In this document: one piece after another, positions 41,690-54,159 of the stretch
Layout of the letters: every line of letters starts with the position of its first letter
How positions within the stretch are numbered: the first letter of the stretch is position 1
DNA from: Apodemia mormo
Taxonomy: Eukaryota > Arthropoda > Insecta > Lepidoptera > Riodinidae
Assembly: GCA_036924255.1 (NCBI GenBank)
Contig: JAUPFN010000027.1
Span: forward strand, 8,015,735-8,079,734
Reading direction: 5' to 3'
DNA: 64,000 nt
The notes under the pieces: generated by a model
Told to the model about the DNA's origin: nothing
Databases searched by the model: none
Seen by the model: the letters and a program-made list of their open reading frames with translations, nothing else
Made by a program: the position numbers and the translations under genes

Positions 41690-41910
41690 TCTTATATGAT
41701 CTATTTATTCCTGCCGCAATAGCGTCAGTGCTTGTCGCTGTCGTGTTCCGGTTTGGAGGGTAAGGTAGCCGGTAAACTTATGCATGTGGCATTAGACCTT
41801 GCCACAAGATAGCAACGCACCATTTACATCTTTGGTGTCTATAGGCGATGGTTGACTCTTTCCATCAGGAGACCTATCTGCTTATTTGCTATCTTATGAT
41901 ATAAAAAAAA
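41690..41910 (+). mobile_element. S1 SINE-like copy, 5'-truncated, young
   Basis: Starts at CTATTTATTCCTGCCGCAAT and ends TATCTTATGATATAAAAAAA, with almost no differences from other well-kept copies. Confidence 0.8.
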
Positions 41911-42315
41911 TCTGATATGAAATTGCAGTGATGCAACTGAAACAGACTGAAAGGGTAGTGTAAGGAATGAGGCAAACTTACCCAAGGTCTAAAAATTAAA
42001 GAAGAGCCTAGCGACATAATAGTCCACCACATTTTCTTCCACATAAGTAGCAAAGGCAACACACAAATTATGTACTCAATGCACGTTTCACTTTTTAACC
42101 GAAGCATGTTCAGGAGAGTCAAATAGCACTTCACTCTATGAAGAGTGAAGCATTATAAATGGATTTGAATTATGGATTTCTGCAAAGTAACGCCTGAATC
42201 TATAAAAGCCTTCAATTTGATAGAATTCAACGCTGAGCGATAAGAATATCTTATCAGGAGTTTAGTACCAGCCAACCTCCAGAGAGACTTTAGAATATTT
42301 TTCTCTCGGTCTATA

Positions 42316-42372
42316 TGTGTAGACTGTGTATGTGTGCGTGTGTGTAGGTGTATGTATGTGTGAGTGTGTATT
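42316..42372. repeat. (TG)n-rich microsatellite
   Basis: TGTGTATGTGTGCG type repeats in RyR intron 3. Confidence 0.85.
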
Positions 42373-43969
42373 TGCGTACTTGTATAATAAAGTGTTCTAA
42401 AAAGCTTTTTCAAGTGCGTTCGTTCGTTCTTGTTCTTCGTTTGAACTTCGTTCACCATCGCTATAGATATATTACACGTCTACACTCAAAAGCCATTGCA
42501 CTATATGCCATACTGAGGGAATGAACCTTGAGGTTTGGTCATCTACAACTGGTCGATTAATTCCTTTTTTATATAAGTCGTCATAACTTTCAAAAAGTTA
42601 ACGTAATATGATTTTCTGATTAGTTTTTGTACTTATTAGAATTTTTTAGAGTGACCAACGAAATCGTTATAAGCATTGATAACTAGTTCTTTATATTACA
42701 AATGCATACCTATTAAATGGGCAGCAGTGGCTGCATGCTATAAGTTAGCCCAGTTGCTTAATATGACTACAGATAGGCCTAAATTACGAAGTTTTAATTG
42801 TTTAAACTGTTAATATTTGACGTAAACCCTAGCTAGTTATTACAATAAAATTATTGATTAGAATGAAACACTGTTATTATCTACTGAAATTTATGACAAA
42901 ATTATCATTTAAATCGAAACTACAACATCGTGGTTGCGTGATAAGGGAAACTTTATTATAGAACTTGAGTGCTGTAAAGCACAAGGATATTTTTTCTTAC
43001 AAGAACCTTTATATAGATAATAAGTAGGTAATATTTGTTATGTGGCAGAGTTATAATTTTCCCACCCACTCTTACATCTCCCGGCTGAAATTTATAAATT
43101 AAGAAAATACTAATTTCTTGGTTCCTAGAAGTCTCAAAAAATTCCTGTTATTTAGTTTATTAGGTATTATTTAGTTAATTAATAAATTAAAACTTTAAAA
43201 ATTATAAATTGCATGTTATTATTAGATTATGAAATTGACGTTTTATCGAACTGGCCACTTGGATCTCAAAAATATGACGTTAGTTTAGGAATTCCAAATT
43301 CAAATTTTACAATAGGCTTTATACATTTGAATAAAATGGGTGGTTTATTTGTTTTATTTTTCTTTGACACCACTTACATATTGTTTAAACTATGGAAAAC
43401 TTATTTACAAATATGAATTAAGCTGTGCCACCAGCGCTGTAGAACAACTCGAAGAATTATATGATGTATACGAGAAAGCTAATGTGAAAGAAAATACTGT
43501 ACGTTTTTGGTGCTAAAATTTTTAAACTACACAACAGAAACCGGCTGGCAACCTTAGTTTATACCACAGACTAGGTATTAATAAATATCAGCGAACTCAA
43601 TACGCCTCAGAAATAGCAAATTTAAACAAAATGTCTTTCATAAACATCCCACGACATTTGTTTTCTTTAAACAGCTACCTAGTTTGTTTTCTATTATTAT
43701 TACGAAATAATGATTGGCATTATATTCAATGGTCGTCTCTGATTTGGTTAACATCGCATTGTAATAATTAAATCATCGGCGTGTGAAATAAACAAAAACA
43801 ACAATTTTACGGCTAAATGTGAATAGTAGCGATGAAAGATTTGAACAAATTTGGTAATCTATATTTATTATTTACTTTAGAATCTACTATTTAAACTAAG
43901 TATTTATTTTAGAATCAAATATTTAAAAAAATATTTTTGCTACTTGCATTGTTAATATTAATTACCTCT

Positions 43970-44220
43970 CGAATACTAGGGAGTTACTGATTTTGTCCCA
44001 ATTTTGGTAAGTTCTCGTAAGGAACCTTTTCAATCTACATATATTCATAATGAAGTCAGTATGTTTGCATGCATTTATATATGTGTGTGTGTGTATACAT
44101 GTAAACCTCTCATGACTTTTGCACGACTTGCTCGATCGGAACACGATTTATGTCATTTGATTGAGTTTCGCCAAACTTAGATTTTCTATAACTTTAAACC
44201 AATTCGGATCCTGTACCTTT
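43970..44220 (+). repeat. Dispersed repeat with GT microsatellite, copy 2
   Basis: Diverged relative of 38815-39075 (AAACCTCTCATGACTTTTGC, GATTGAGTTTCGCCAAACTT). Confidence 0.5.
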
Positions 44221-44517
44221 TAGAAATCTATTTAAAAGACCAATTGTTTTTTAATGTAGCAAAGAGAACACACGAATATTTTTTTATTCTAACTATATCA
44301 AACAAAAAATTTAGTTAATCGAGAATAATACCATTTCTTTTGAGGCACACTTGTATTATCGCAGCACAATCAAAAAATTAAGTCATTTTCGAACACTAGG
44401 AATATTTCCATACTTTTTGACTTCACTGATTACTACGTAATACTTTGTAGTAATGGTTGTTAAACGACTGTCAAGTTTCAAACAATTAAACCCCACATAA
44501 AGGCGGGTTGACCATGA

Positions 44518-44838
44518 AGCTTTTTTTATGTTATAAGATAGCAAACAAGCAGATGGGTCTCCTGATGGAAAGAGTCAACCATCGCCTATAGACACTAAAG
44601 GTGTTAATGGTGCGTTGCTATCTAGTAGCGAGATCTAATGCCACATGCATAAGTTTACCGGCTACCTTACCCTAAAAACCGGAACACGACAGTGACAAGC
44701 ACTGACGCTATTGCGGCAGGAATAGGTAAGACGGTGGTACCAGACCCGGGCGAGACAATACAAAACTCTACCTCCTAGTAGCCACGGTGTTAGTGATTTG
44801 TATAGCCAATCAGTCGCCTTTTACGACCTGATATATCT
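44518..44838 (-). mobile_element. S1 SINE-like copy, nearly full length
   Basis: Tail complement TTTTTTTATGTTATAAGATA at left. Ends within the head at CGCCTTTTACGACCTGA. Confidence 0.8.
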
Positions 44839-45954
44839 GATCGACTTTTTAATCGGGTAACGTATATATGCTAAAAGAAACTGATGGAGACGAGACTATG
44901 ATTCGATTCACTACAGGGATCGTTATTTATGTCATGAGACTAAAATTTAATAAATGATCACTGCCGCCCATAGACATCTCCAATACCAAAGGTGTGCGTT
45001 ATCGATCTTTTAAGATTGAGTGCCTCTTTTTTTAGGAGTTCCCTAAGTTATATCGGGTCAGAAACACCCTCTCCAGTAATTGATTCCACGAAGGTTTAGT
45101 GCCGGTCAAAAAGTTCCTAAAGAACTGCAGGACTGTGGATTACCAGACGAGTTTAGTCCAATTGCATTAACATCGTCTTAGCGTAGAATAATCCTTAATA
45201 GTATGCTTGGCATAAATGAAATGAATGTGAATCTTCCTAAACTAAGACAATTGTCCAATATATGTAAAATTAATAGTTACTTTCATCAGTCATAGATGAC
45301 GCTATGCAGTTTTTACATCGCGTTATCATGTGGCATTAATGAGTTTCAATATAAGCAAAAGAACATTATTTCTGTTTTGAACTGCTTACATATAGATAAA
45401 TCATATATCCAGAACTTTGAAACAATAAACAGTGTTCAAATCGTATGATCGTATCGGCGAGTTTCATTGAGGACCACCAGAGGGAGCCGTTGAACAACAA
45501 TATTAGTGCAATTGGACATTAAAGCATTAAATTAAATAACAAATCAGTTATTAAAAACTCCGTAAATCCTCAAGTTTTATTCGTGTTACTGAGAATGCAA
45601 TTAATTTTTAAAATATGAAAAAGCGATAGCAAAAAATCACAAAAATATCGTTTGTCGTGACTTTGCATGTGAAACAATTTTAGACTCTTAGGGCGATTAT
45701 ACGGACAACATTCTTATCATAAAGAGTTCGGCAAACAGCTTGGACGTGTTTTAGAAGCAGAGACAACTTGCGCAGACAATTGTTATTTAGTCAGTCATGC
45801 AGACGAATTGTTAAAAAATCCTAAATTTCAATTTTGGTCATGTTAAGATAAAGATTTTATTAAGATGTTTGTCGTATTCTATAAATCACACAATACTAAC
45901 AAAGTACCAAATCGGGGCATGCACAGCAAATTTTGCTATGTCATAGGGCATCAA

Positions 45955-46170
45955 TTAATTGACTCTGGATGAAAAGAGATGACCATAGCCTATAGATAAA
46001 GATGTGGCGTTACCATTGATGTAGTGGAGATGTTATAATACATGCATGAGTTTACCGGAATATGAAGTCTTCCAAATCGGAACTCGACAACAAGCACCGA
46101 CACTATTGCGACAGGAATACATAATGCGCTAATAATGAACTAAATCTGAGTGAGACTGCAGAAGTCTACT
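45955..46170 (-). mobile_element. Degraded S1 copy
   Basis: Weak but ordered similarity (CCATAGCCTATAGA, GAGTTTACCGGA, TATTGCGACAGGAATA). Confidence 0.5.
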
Positions 46171-48009
46171 ACTGAAAGCGTATACTTCAGACGTATTTCT
46201 ACACATGCTTTAAATTAAAAATGATCTTTTGCATTCTAAAGACTATCATATAGAACAGTAGATTCCAGCTTAAGAAACTTTAAATTCTTGACACTTTGAA
46301 TAATATTCGCGCATCGACCATTCTGTGTGGTTTCGTCCGCGTCTATCTCTTGCTTCAAAACAAAATTCTTGTAAAGCACTTTTACTTGATTTAGGGAACT
46401 ATAGTACGGAAATTTAGTTTCGAAAAAGAAGTAGAGTTTTGCAACGTGTGTCATTTCAAATAAACTCATTGTACCTACTTCTAGTTTACTTTTGTCACAG
46501 ACTACTGTGCAAAACATCCTTAATTATGCTGTAATTATCAAAATCGATTGAGTCTATAAAATAAAGCAGTTTCACCGAGTGTCGACAATGGAAAGTATTT
46601 GTTTATTAATATACAGAATAATAGCGTATATGCTTATCACTGTCGAGTTTCGGTTTTAAACAAGCTTACCAAAAAAAGTTCTCAATTCGTATTCATTTTT
46701 TATACATATTTGTTACCGAGGAATCAGTCATTTATAAACAGATTTCGAAAATTGTTTGTTTTTGGGAGGAATACCATAACTTAGATTTCATTTAAAGGAG
46801 ACTGATACCGTTGTATACAAACTTGGGCCCCCTTGTAATAAGATGAAAATTATGTTAATTAATAGCTAGTTTAACGTTATATAAATACTGAAAATTTTAC
46901 AGATTTTAACAATCTGAGACCAGAGATATAAGATATTCACTAGAAGTAAGGTTGCGGTACTATGGTATAATTTAACTCACTGTAACCGTCAATATTATAT
47001 AAACAACTGATACTTGTAATACAGGCAACTATGCTTCATGCTTATAAATTGACACAATACTAAAACACAGATTTTTGGAAAACACAAGTTAAACGATGCC
47101 TCTCTGTAGGTAGGTACCAAAAAGTAAATTAAATTAATACATACGGAGATGGTAGGTACGTAAAATAGCGAAGAGTGAAGTCCGCGACTTGCGAGTGCGA
47201 TCTTGCGAGCCGTCAGTGATGTCAGTTGTAATTGTCAATTTTAGCTGTATTAAATCCACAGACACTAAATCATATTAAGTTTGAAGTAACGTAATCAATC
47301 GATTATACAAATTGTATCGATTATATTTTTTCTTTTTATATTATAAATGGTTTGTAAAACAATTATGGTACTTACTGCTGATTATACTAAATATTAATCA
47401 AAAATACACTTTTACATATATTTACGAGCTTACATTTCAATTAAAATTATTTACATAAATCGATTATTATTTTATCGATTATACAATTATAGTACCACAA
47501 ACTTATTTTCGTAATTTCTTTTTTCTCAGAAAGCGGATTAAGCTCATATTTTGAACTTTGAAATAGAAAAATAGCATCATTTTTTTGAACCATACTTCAA
47601 TCCTTTACATTTGGGCCCAAAAATCCCCCTCTCCTTTGGCAAAGATTTAATGCAGGCTTTCAGATATGGAAAATTGGAAATTGATTGTTGCAATTTTGCT
47701 GTGTTTAAATGATAAACGGTAATAAAGCTCATGTTTATAGTAAATTCTTACTCTACTCATGGGAGTAGCATCACACCAATAACATCTTTAATTATTAATT
47801 ATAGTTTTTTTTTTCCATATGGAGAGACGTTTACTTTTTTGCTGTCTGATAGTGTAAAAATAAACTGCAATTTGCATATAAAATGTATTTCATGCAACGA
47901 GGTTGTCACGCAATGCATTCTTGAGCAGTGGCAAATATCAGAAGAAATTTTTGCTCATTTTATTATTTTACGAGTTGAAAATCGAACTCAGACAAAACCA
48001 ATATATCAC

Positions 48010-48295
48010 TACTATCTACTGAAGTTATTAGAAATATAAAAGTTACGTTTAGAAGAAATATTACAGCTTTAAAGTGAACAAAATTGATGTAAAATGTTAC
48101 AAATACATGCTATCTACTGAAGTTATTAGAAGTATTAGAATAGCTTTGAAATGAACTAGATTGATAAAAAAACTTACATATACATCACTACTATCTACTG
48201 AAGCCATCAGAAGTATAAAAGAGGAGCTTATAAAAAAATATTACAGCCTTGAACTAAAATGAACTAATTTGCTGTAAAACTTACAAATATCTGAC
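48010..48295 (+). repeat. Three diverged tandem units of 80-110 bp
   Basis: Each starts CTATCTACTGAAG and continues with AGAAGTAT..., GAACTA.ATTGAT and AACTTACA. The first lies at the end of a 102-codon chance ORF. Confidence 0.65.
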
Positions 48296-48999
48296 ATTAA
48301 TTTAGTATGCGTATGATAGAAAATCAATGTGCCCACGCGCACTTTTGGTTCTTTCTCTTAGCAATTATTTAATGATTATTGATATCAAAAACTCAAATTG
48401 CACTGTTTCATGCCGTTTATATTTACTAAAATAATGTTCTAAGTACCTTCAAATGGATAAAAAATATATAATTATTAAGCGTGCAGTTAGTAAATAAATC
48501 CATTTAATTTAAATATTCTATATTATAATGCTGTGAAATCGATAAAAAAGTTTGCATTTTTTGTTGTTTCTCAATATATAACTCATATGATTGTCCCGTT
48601 TTGGTACCCCTTAACACTACAAATACATCGATATTATAGTCTCATTTACATGCACAATATACAAACTACATAATAAATGTTGTAAAATGGTGAAAGGTTT
48701 AATAATAAATGAATAAATTAATTATGAATGAAGACGTTAAAATTTTGTTAAAAAAATAATTTTCTGAAGTACTTAATCGTGTTTAAAAACTTGTAAATTA
48801 CCTACCACTCACCAGTAAAGCGCTTTGGCGCACTAGCGCGGAGGCATGCAATTGAAAAAAAATCGTAGACCCAATAAGAATAATAATAATTATTTTTTAC
48901 ACATTTTTTTTACGATTTCATTTCACAATGCTTGTTTTTAGGTAAACATTCCCGTGTTAAACTAATTTTATAGATTTTATAAATCAATAAAATCACTTT

Positions 49000-49369
49000 T
49001 CGCCGTGTTGGTCCCGGCCTCCTTTGAAGAATCGACCAACTGCCGTTCTGCCAGGCAGGTCGTAAAAGACGACCGATTGGCTATTGAGTCACTACCATCG
49101 TGGCTACTAGGTGGTAGAGTTCTGCATTGTCTTGCCCGGGTCTGGTACCACCGCCTTACCTATTCCTGCCGCAATAGCGTCAGTGCTTGTCGCTGTCATG
49201 TTCCGGTTTGGAGGGTAAGGTAGCCGGTAAACTTATGCATGTGGCATTAGACCTCGCCACAAGATAGCAACGCACCATTAACATCTTTGGTGTCTATAGG
49301 CGATGGTTGACTCTTTCCATCAGGAGACCCATCTGCTTGTTTGCTATCTTATGATATAAAAAAAAACTT
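49000..49369 (+). mobile_element. S1 SINE-like copy, full length and well preserved
   Basis: Head GTGTTGGTCCCGGCCTCCTT to tail TATCTTATGATATAAAAAAA, about 365 bp. ACTTTT occurs just before and after, possibly a target duplication. This copy is a good stand-in for the family consensus. Confidence 0.87.
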
Positions 49370-49469
49370 TTTTATTTATAATGTCCTAAAAGTGTTATGA
49401 CGGATAGAAAATAGTTAATTAGTTTTGGAGAGGCCTCAAAATATAGCTTGGTATTCCGGCAAAGGTGAG

Positions 49470-49880
49470 ACAGTATTTCAGCCCAGGACAGTTGCTCAAC
49501 CTCTATCAAGAACAAGTCCGTGCATGCATGGAATACTGCTCTCACCTCTGAGATGGATACCAGCTGCAGACCCACCACCACATACCAGCTGGAGACGCTT
49601 GAGGCGATAGAGAAGCGTGCCAAGAGGCTCATAAACGACGATGATCTTGTAGGCAAATAACTCCAGAACCTTGCGCTCATTGCTGCAGAGTGGCTAGTTT
49701 ATCGGTATTTTATCGGATATATTTTAGAAAGTGCGCTGCGGATTTGCATGACTTAATTCCGCTATCCTCGTTTTTCTATCGATCGTCGAGGCGCACAGAT
49801 TCTAGGCATCGCCATATGGTAGACGTTACATGTACCAGAACGAAGCGGTTCGACTCGACATTCTTCCTTCGACATTAAGA
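49470..49880 (+). pseudogene. Jockey/CR1-like LINE ORF2 C-terminal remnant
   Basis: Three frames together give the end of a LINE ORF2: PGQLLNLYQEQVRACMEYCS, then YQLETLEAIEKRAKRLINDD, then MASLSVFYRIYFRKCAADLH followed by TRTKRFDSTFFLR. These are the conserved C-terminal blocks after the RT domain. At least two frameshifts and a stop (after LVGK) show it is dead. It follows directly on a full-length S1 SINE. Confidence 0.75.
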
Positions 49881-49908
49881 ACCATTTTATTTAAAATATT
49901 CGATATCA

Positions 49909-50172
49909 TAGCTTCTGTAGTCTAGGAGTCCGGTGTTAGTATTGACCACATGAAGTCCCAGGTTCGATTGCCGGGTTAGGCAATTCAAAAAAGAGTTTTC
50001 TAAGTTTTTTGATAAAAACAACGTTGCCTGGAATTAGAAAGTGCCCGGTTGGCGATAGGTTTGCCGCCTATCACAATGTGGGACTAAGTGCCTTTGGCTA
50101 GTCATGAGTGCACCGGTTGTAGGTACCTCTGCCTACATCTTCAGGGTTATGGGCGTGAAGATATTTTACTTT
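49909..50172 (+). mobile_element. tRNA-derived SINE S2
   Basis: + copy: head with GTAGTCTAGGAG and B-box GGTTCGATTGCC, body GCCCGGTTGGCGATAGG, tail GGCGTGAAGATATTTTAC. Directly follows a LINE ORF2 remnant. Confidence 0.78.
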
Positions 50173-50847
50173 ACTTCGATATCGGAATCAAGTATTAAAC
50201 ACCCTCCTAGATACTGAAGATCAAGGTACACTCTTTTACCACTCAAATTGTACAACAAAGTCCTATTGGTTACCCGTTACACAATCCATGAGTTAAGAAC
50301 GCCTGGACAGATTATGTCTTAGGACTTCTTAGATTTATTACTGTGCCGAATAGCAAAATGACAATTAAAACATTTGAAAAATCAAGGGAAAAAATTTAAA
50401 AATCTAAAGAAATACCACTTACAACGTTTAGTTTGATTTTTACTACAGTTGTTATTGTAAATAATCACAGACCACATGAATACTAATAGACACGCCATTA
50501 GGAAGGAAACGAGTTGCCGCGCATATGAACAAATGCTCCTATTAACGTTATATAGTGAAAAATAGACATAGACCATGTTGTACTGTTTTATCATACCGAA
50601 AGGGATGATAAGGTTTAAAAATTACCCTTGAAGTGAATTTATTTCATCGGTAAGTAGTATAACTATGTATTTCTCTGTGTAGAAGCAAGCTACATTGACA
50701 AACTAAGAAATTGTCTTAAAAGGCGTATTTATTTGACCGTATACATAACTGATTTAATAGTTTATCGCAGCATAATTAATTCTTTCGCATTAATTAATTC
50801 GCAGCATTACTTTCGCGCAACTAGCTAGTTAGTGGATATATAAAAGT

Positions 50848-51097
50848 ATCTTCACGCCCAGATCCCCGAAGGGGTAGGCAGAGGTACAACAAGTGCACCC
50901 ACGATTAGCCGAAGATATTTGGTCCCACAATGTGATAGGTGGCAAGCCTATCGCCAACCGGGCATTTCCAATCCCGGGCAACTTTGTGTTTCTCAGAAAA
51001 CTGAAAAAACACTTTTTTTATGTGCCCGACCCGGGAATCGAACCCGGAACCTCATGTGGTCAACGCCAACGCTGAACCACTAGACCACAGAGGCGAT
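50848..51097 (-). mobile_element. tRNA-derived SINE S2 with 15-bp target duplication
   Basis: Complete - copy with canonical B-box GGTTCGATTCC and A-box TGGTCTAGTGG. TGGATATATAAAAGT stands at 50833-50847 and again at 51098-51112. The clearest SINE insertion in the window and apparently young. Confidence 0.88.
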
Positions 51098-51427
51098 TGG
51101 ATATATAAAAGTCATTGCTAAAACACAATAAAAGGCTTATTATATAAATTTTGTAGGAACATTTATCATAAGAACTTGAGTACTCATCCAACCACAAAGA
51201 GCTGATTCAGTTATTGCGAAGGAATGATTGATCACAGTTCACGCGGAATCTAAAATATTTTTTCGTTTTGCATAATACGAAATGAATAAGGGCAAGAGAA
51301 TATTATTTGAAATGAAATAGGGAATGTAATAGATTAGGAAACTTTGTTCTACGGAGTGTAAAAACTAGAAGCACAATCTTAGATGACTTTTTAACTCAAA
51401 AAGCGGAGGATATTTTTAGTATAGTAT

Positions 51428-51946
51428 TGTTACGTACTTCGTGTTCGTAATTGTAAGAAAACACCACTTATCTTAAATCCGTGTATTTATAATACAGATA
51501 CACAAAACAACACAACATAATACTCAAATACTCTGATTAACACTAGTCACTCACTGTACTATCACTGAACTTAACCGACTACACAATAGAACACTTCTCG
51601 CTTCGCACGGGTCACTTCAAGTATCGCTCTCGATCGCTTTATAAAAACTGCCCTGTATTTTTCAACACATCTCTATTTATACCCAGGGTAAAGTTCTACC
51701 TGGATCCAGAAAAATCTAAATGTATCAGTAAACAATGAATCACTTCTTATCACTTCTTATTGTAAACAAGTTATGACTCATAAATCCTAGTACACGCTAC
51801 TTTCAACCTTATACCTATACCACAAAGTCCATTATGGCATAGCTTAGGTTAACTATTTGTTTGTCAAGAGGAGTAGCTATCTCTTTCTTTTATTTCTAGA
51901 TCTGTCCAGCGTTCCTACTCTACACGTTTCTAGATTATTCGTAACA
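51428..51946 (+). mobile_element. Solo LTR with GTAT duplication, RyR intron 3
   Basis: Starts TGTTACGTAC and ends TTCGTAACA (inverted TGTTAC/GTAACA), 519 bp, flanked by GTAT at 51424-51427 and 51947-51950. The 4-bp duplication and TG...CA ends are those of Ty3/gypsy-type LTRs. It is a different family from the LTR at 58599. Confidence 0.85.
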
Positions 51947-52604
51947 GTATTATAAATATGATAGTTAAAATGGTGTGGGAGGATAGTGAACTGTATATAT
52001 CATGAATTAAACTGGATACGCATTTTAAGGCAATTTCTTCTTTCATTCTTACCGATGGAATAAAATCACTCCAGTAATATTTTTTAAGCCTTGGCTTCTT
52101 ATTCGGTACGATCAAATGGCACAACATGGTAGGTATATTTCTAATTTTTTTCACGATGTGATATATCTACAAGCGTTTGACACGTCTTACAAGCATTTGC
52201 TCGTGTAAGTGGCTACATGTTCTTTCGGCCAACACCGTGTCCATAGTATAAGTGTGGTTTGTGGTATCCATCATCATCATTTTAAATGTATTAGCGAGTC
52301 TGATTCACAATCAGTCTAGTTTTCAGTACTCTGTGATTCAGTCAAAAAATTATCAGAATAGATTTGTTTATGGTTCCAAATTCAAATTTTTTGTCTTTTG
52401 TTTGTTGTTAGATTGGCACAACGGTTTTCTATTTTGGCGCCGCAAGTTTGAGTTGCACCTGTTATTTATTTAAAATTTAGATTATATGTAAAGCTGTTAT
52501 AAATAATAAAATAATGTATTATAGGCTTGGCTGGGATTAATTGGTCCTCACACCGATCTCATATATATTTTTTGTAATATTGTGATATTGTAAAAAATCA
52601 ATGA

Positions 52605-52762
52605 TATGAAAAAAAAGACAAGCCCGCTGAGTTTCTTCCGCCGGATCTTCTCAGTGAGTGGCCGCGTTTCCGATCCGATAGTAGTTTTTAAAAAAATATG
52701 TTGACGTGTCAAAATAACTTGTAAAAAGTTTTATTGAATAAAGTATTTCTGATTTCTAATTT
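52605..52762 (+). mobile_element. Jockey-like LINE 3' end
   Basis: Contains CAAGCCCGCTGAGTTTCTTC, CGGATCTTCTCAGTGAG and, near the end, ATTGAATAAAGTATTTCTG with a polyadenylation signal. I recognise this as the 3' UTR of an abundant lepidopteran LINE. The upstream coding part is missing. Confidence 0.6.
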
Positions 52763-53621
52763 TGGTGTGGCGCGATTTATCATAAAACGCCTCTCCGAAA
52801 TAGGCATTATTTAACTCTTATAACCATTTTTTTAGGATTTCTACTATGTGGAATGTATATTGTATGACCTTATCCTTCAATCAGGATTCTTACTTTACAT
52901 TTAATTTAAAAAAATACTGCATCCAGACGAAATAAGAACACCGTTTGTACAAGATTAAAACATTACTATAGCAGAACTTTAAAAATATTTTTGTAGGTGT
53001 AATACCTAGAAAATAAACTCGTGGTTAAAAATACCTAAAATTATCCCGGGTAAACAAATTCCCTAACAAAGCCCTACATATTTAATCCATAACGTAAACG
53101 TGTATTATATTTACAATTTTTCATATAATAAAAACGTAGAATACTGACACAACACCACATCCTCATAACTTAGAATCGCATGTTGTAAATATTATGTTAT
53201 TTGACAATCTAATTAATAAACATCAAATCTAAAAACAATTAACAAAATTAAATTCATGGGTTGTTGTTTATTTATTGCATGTTTTATATATTAAATAAAC
53301 GTTTTATGAACTTAACCAAAAATCTTATGTTAAAAAATTAAGTAAAATTTTTAAAAATTAAATTTTTAATTGCACAATTGACAAACAAATTTTTAATTTT
53401 TAAACAGTCATGTTTTGTAATATAATTATCTTTTTCTAATTAATTTTATCTGTATTATTTATATTATTAAAAAATATTTTACACCTTGTCTATTTATTTA
53501 TTTAATAATTATATTTTTTGTTAAAATTACACATTTAAATCTGTTTCTCGTACATATTTTAGTATTGAGACGTTAAATCTTTTTTTGTTGTTTTCTTTGT
53601 TAAATATGTCTGTATTTACAG

Positions 53622-53699
53622 GGAAAGGGCACGGGTTCAGGACACAGGACCTTGCTGTATGGAAATGCTATATTATTGCGCCATCTTAACAGTGACATG
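53622..53699 (+). CDS. RyR: Ryanodine receptor coding exon 4 (residues 88-113)
   Basis: Twenty-six codons from GKGTGSGHRTLLYG to HLNSDM, between an ATTTACAG acceptor and a GTAAGG donor, phase 0 at both ends. The piece GHRTLLYGNAILLRH is a conserved RyR trefoil motif. The coding sequence is clean, with no stops or frameshifts, although the introns on both sides are repeat-rich. Confidence 0.96.
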
Positions 53700-53787
53700 G
53701 TAAGGAAGATTTTTTCTAATGCCAATAAATTATATCATCACTGCGCCAAACAAGACAAAAGGATTGGGGAAAATATGGGGAGTTTTA

Positions 53788-53986
53788 TCACTACATAGTA
53801 TAAAACAAAGTCGCTTTCTCTGTCTGTCCCTATGTATGCTTAAATCTTTAAAACTACGCAACGGATATCGATGCGGTTTTTTTCAATAGATAGATTGATT
53901 CTCGAGGAAGGTTTTAGTATATAAACCTTCCCGATATTTCTACGCGAACAAAAGCTACGTGGGTGAAATCGCGGGCAGGTCACTAG
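53788..53986 (+). mobile_element. Helitron-like element in RyR intron 4
   Basis: Starts near A|TCACTACATAGTATAAAAC and ends GCGGGCAGGTCACTAG|T. It begins 88 bp after exon 4. Short, non-coding. Confidence 0.55.
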
Positions 53987-54159
53987 TTAAAAAAATTCAT
54001 ACTCTCTATTTTTTAATAAACATCTTCGTAACCCTGCATTTACATATTCCGGCTCGCTATTCGCTTCGTCACTCGTCGAACCATTCGTCGAGTGCCGTCG
54101 CGAACTAGCCGTTCACTCATTCGTGGGTGAATCATTTTGATATTTGCACACGAACATGG

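Larger units (their letters stand above)
36400..53621 (+). other. RyR intron 3
   Basis: 17.2 kb with no recognisable host exon. Long unassigned parts are 38290-40127, 42000-43960, 44840-45950, 46170-48000, 48296-48999, 50173-50832, 51951-52604 and 52763-53621. Chance ORFs in these (for example 46236-46517 - and 47731-48039 +) match nothing that I know. Confidence 0.85.

Noticed and set aside
45475..45500. Possible CTCF site ACCACCAGAGGGAGCC in intron 3
   Set aside because: One mismatch at a strongly conserved consensus position (A for C) and no structural context; expected by chance at this window size.
46236..46517. 93-codon - strand ORF in intron 3
   Set aside because: No similarity that I recognise, no start or splice context; within chance expectation for 17 kb.
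47731..48039. 102-codon + strand ORF in intron 3
   Set aside because: No recognisable domain, and it ends in a locally duplicated non-coding unit.
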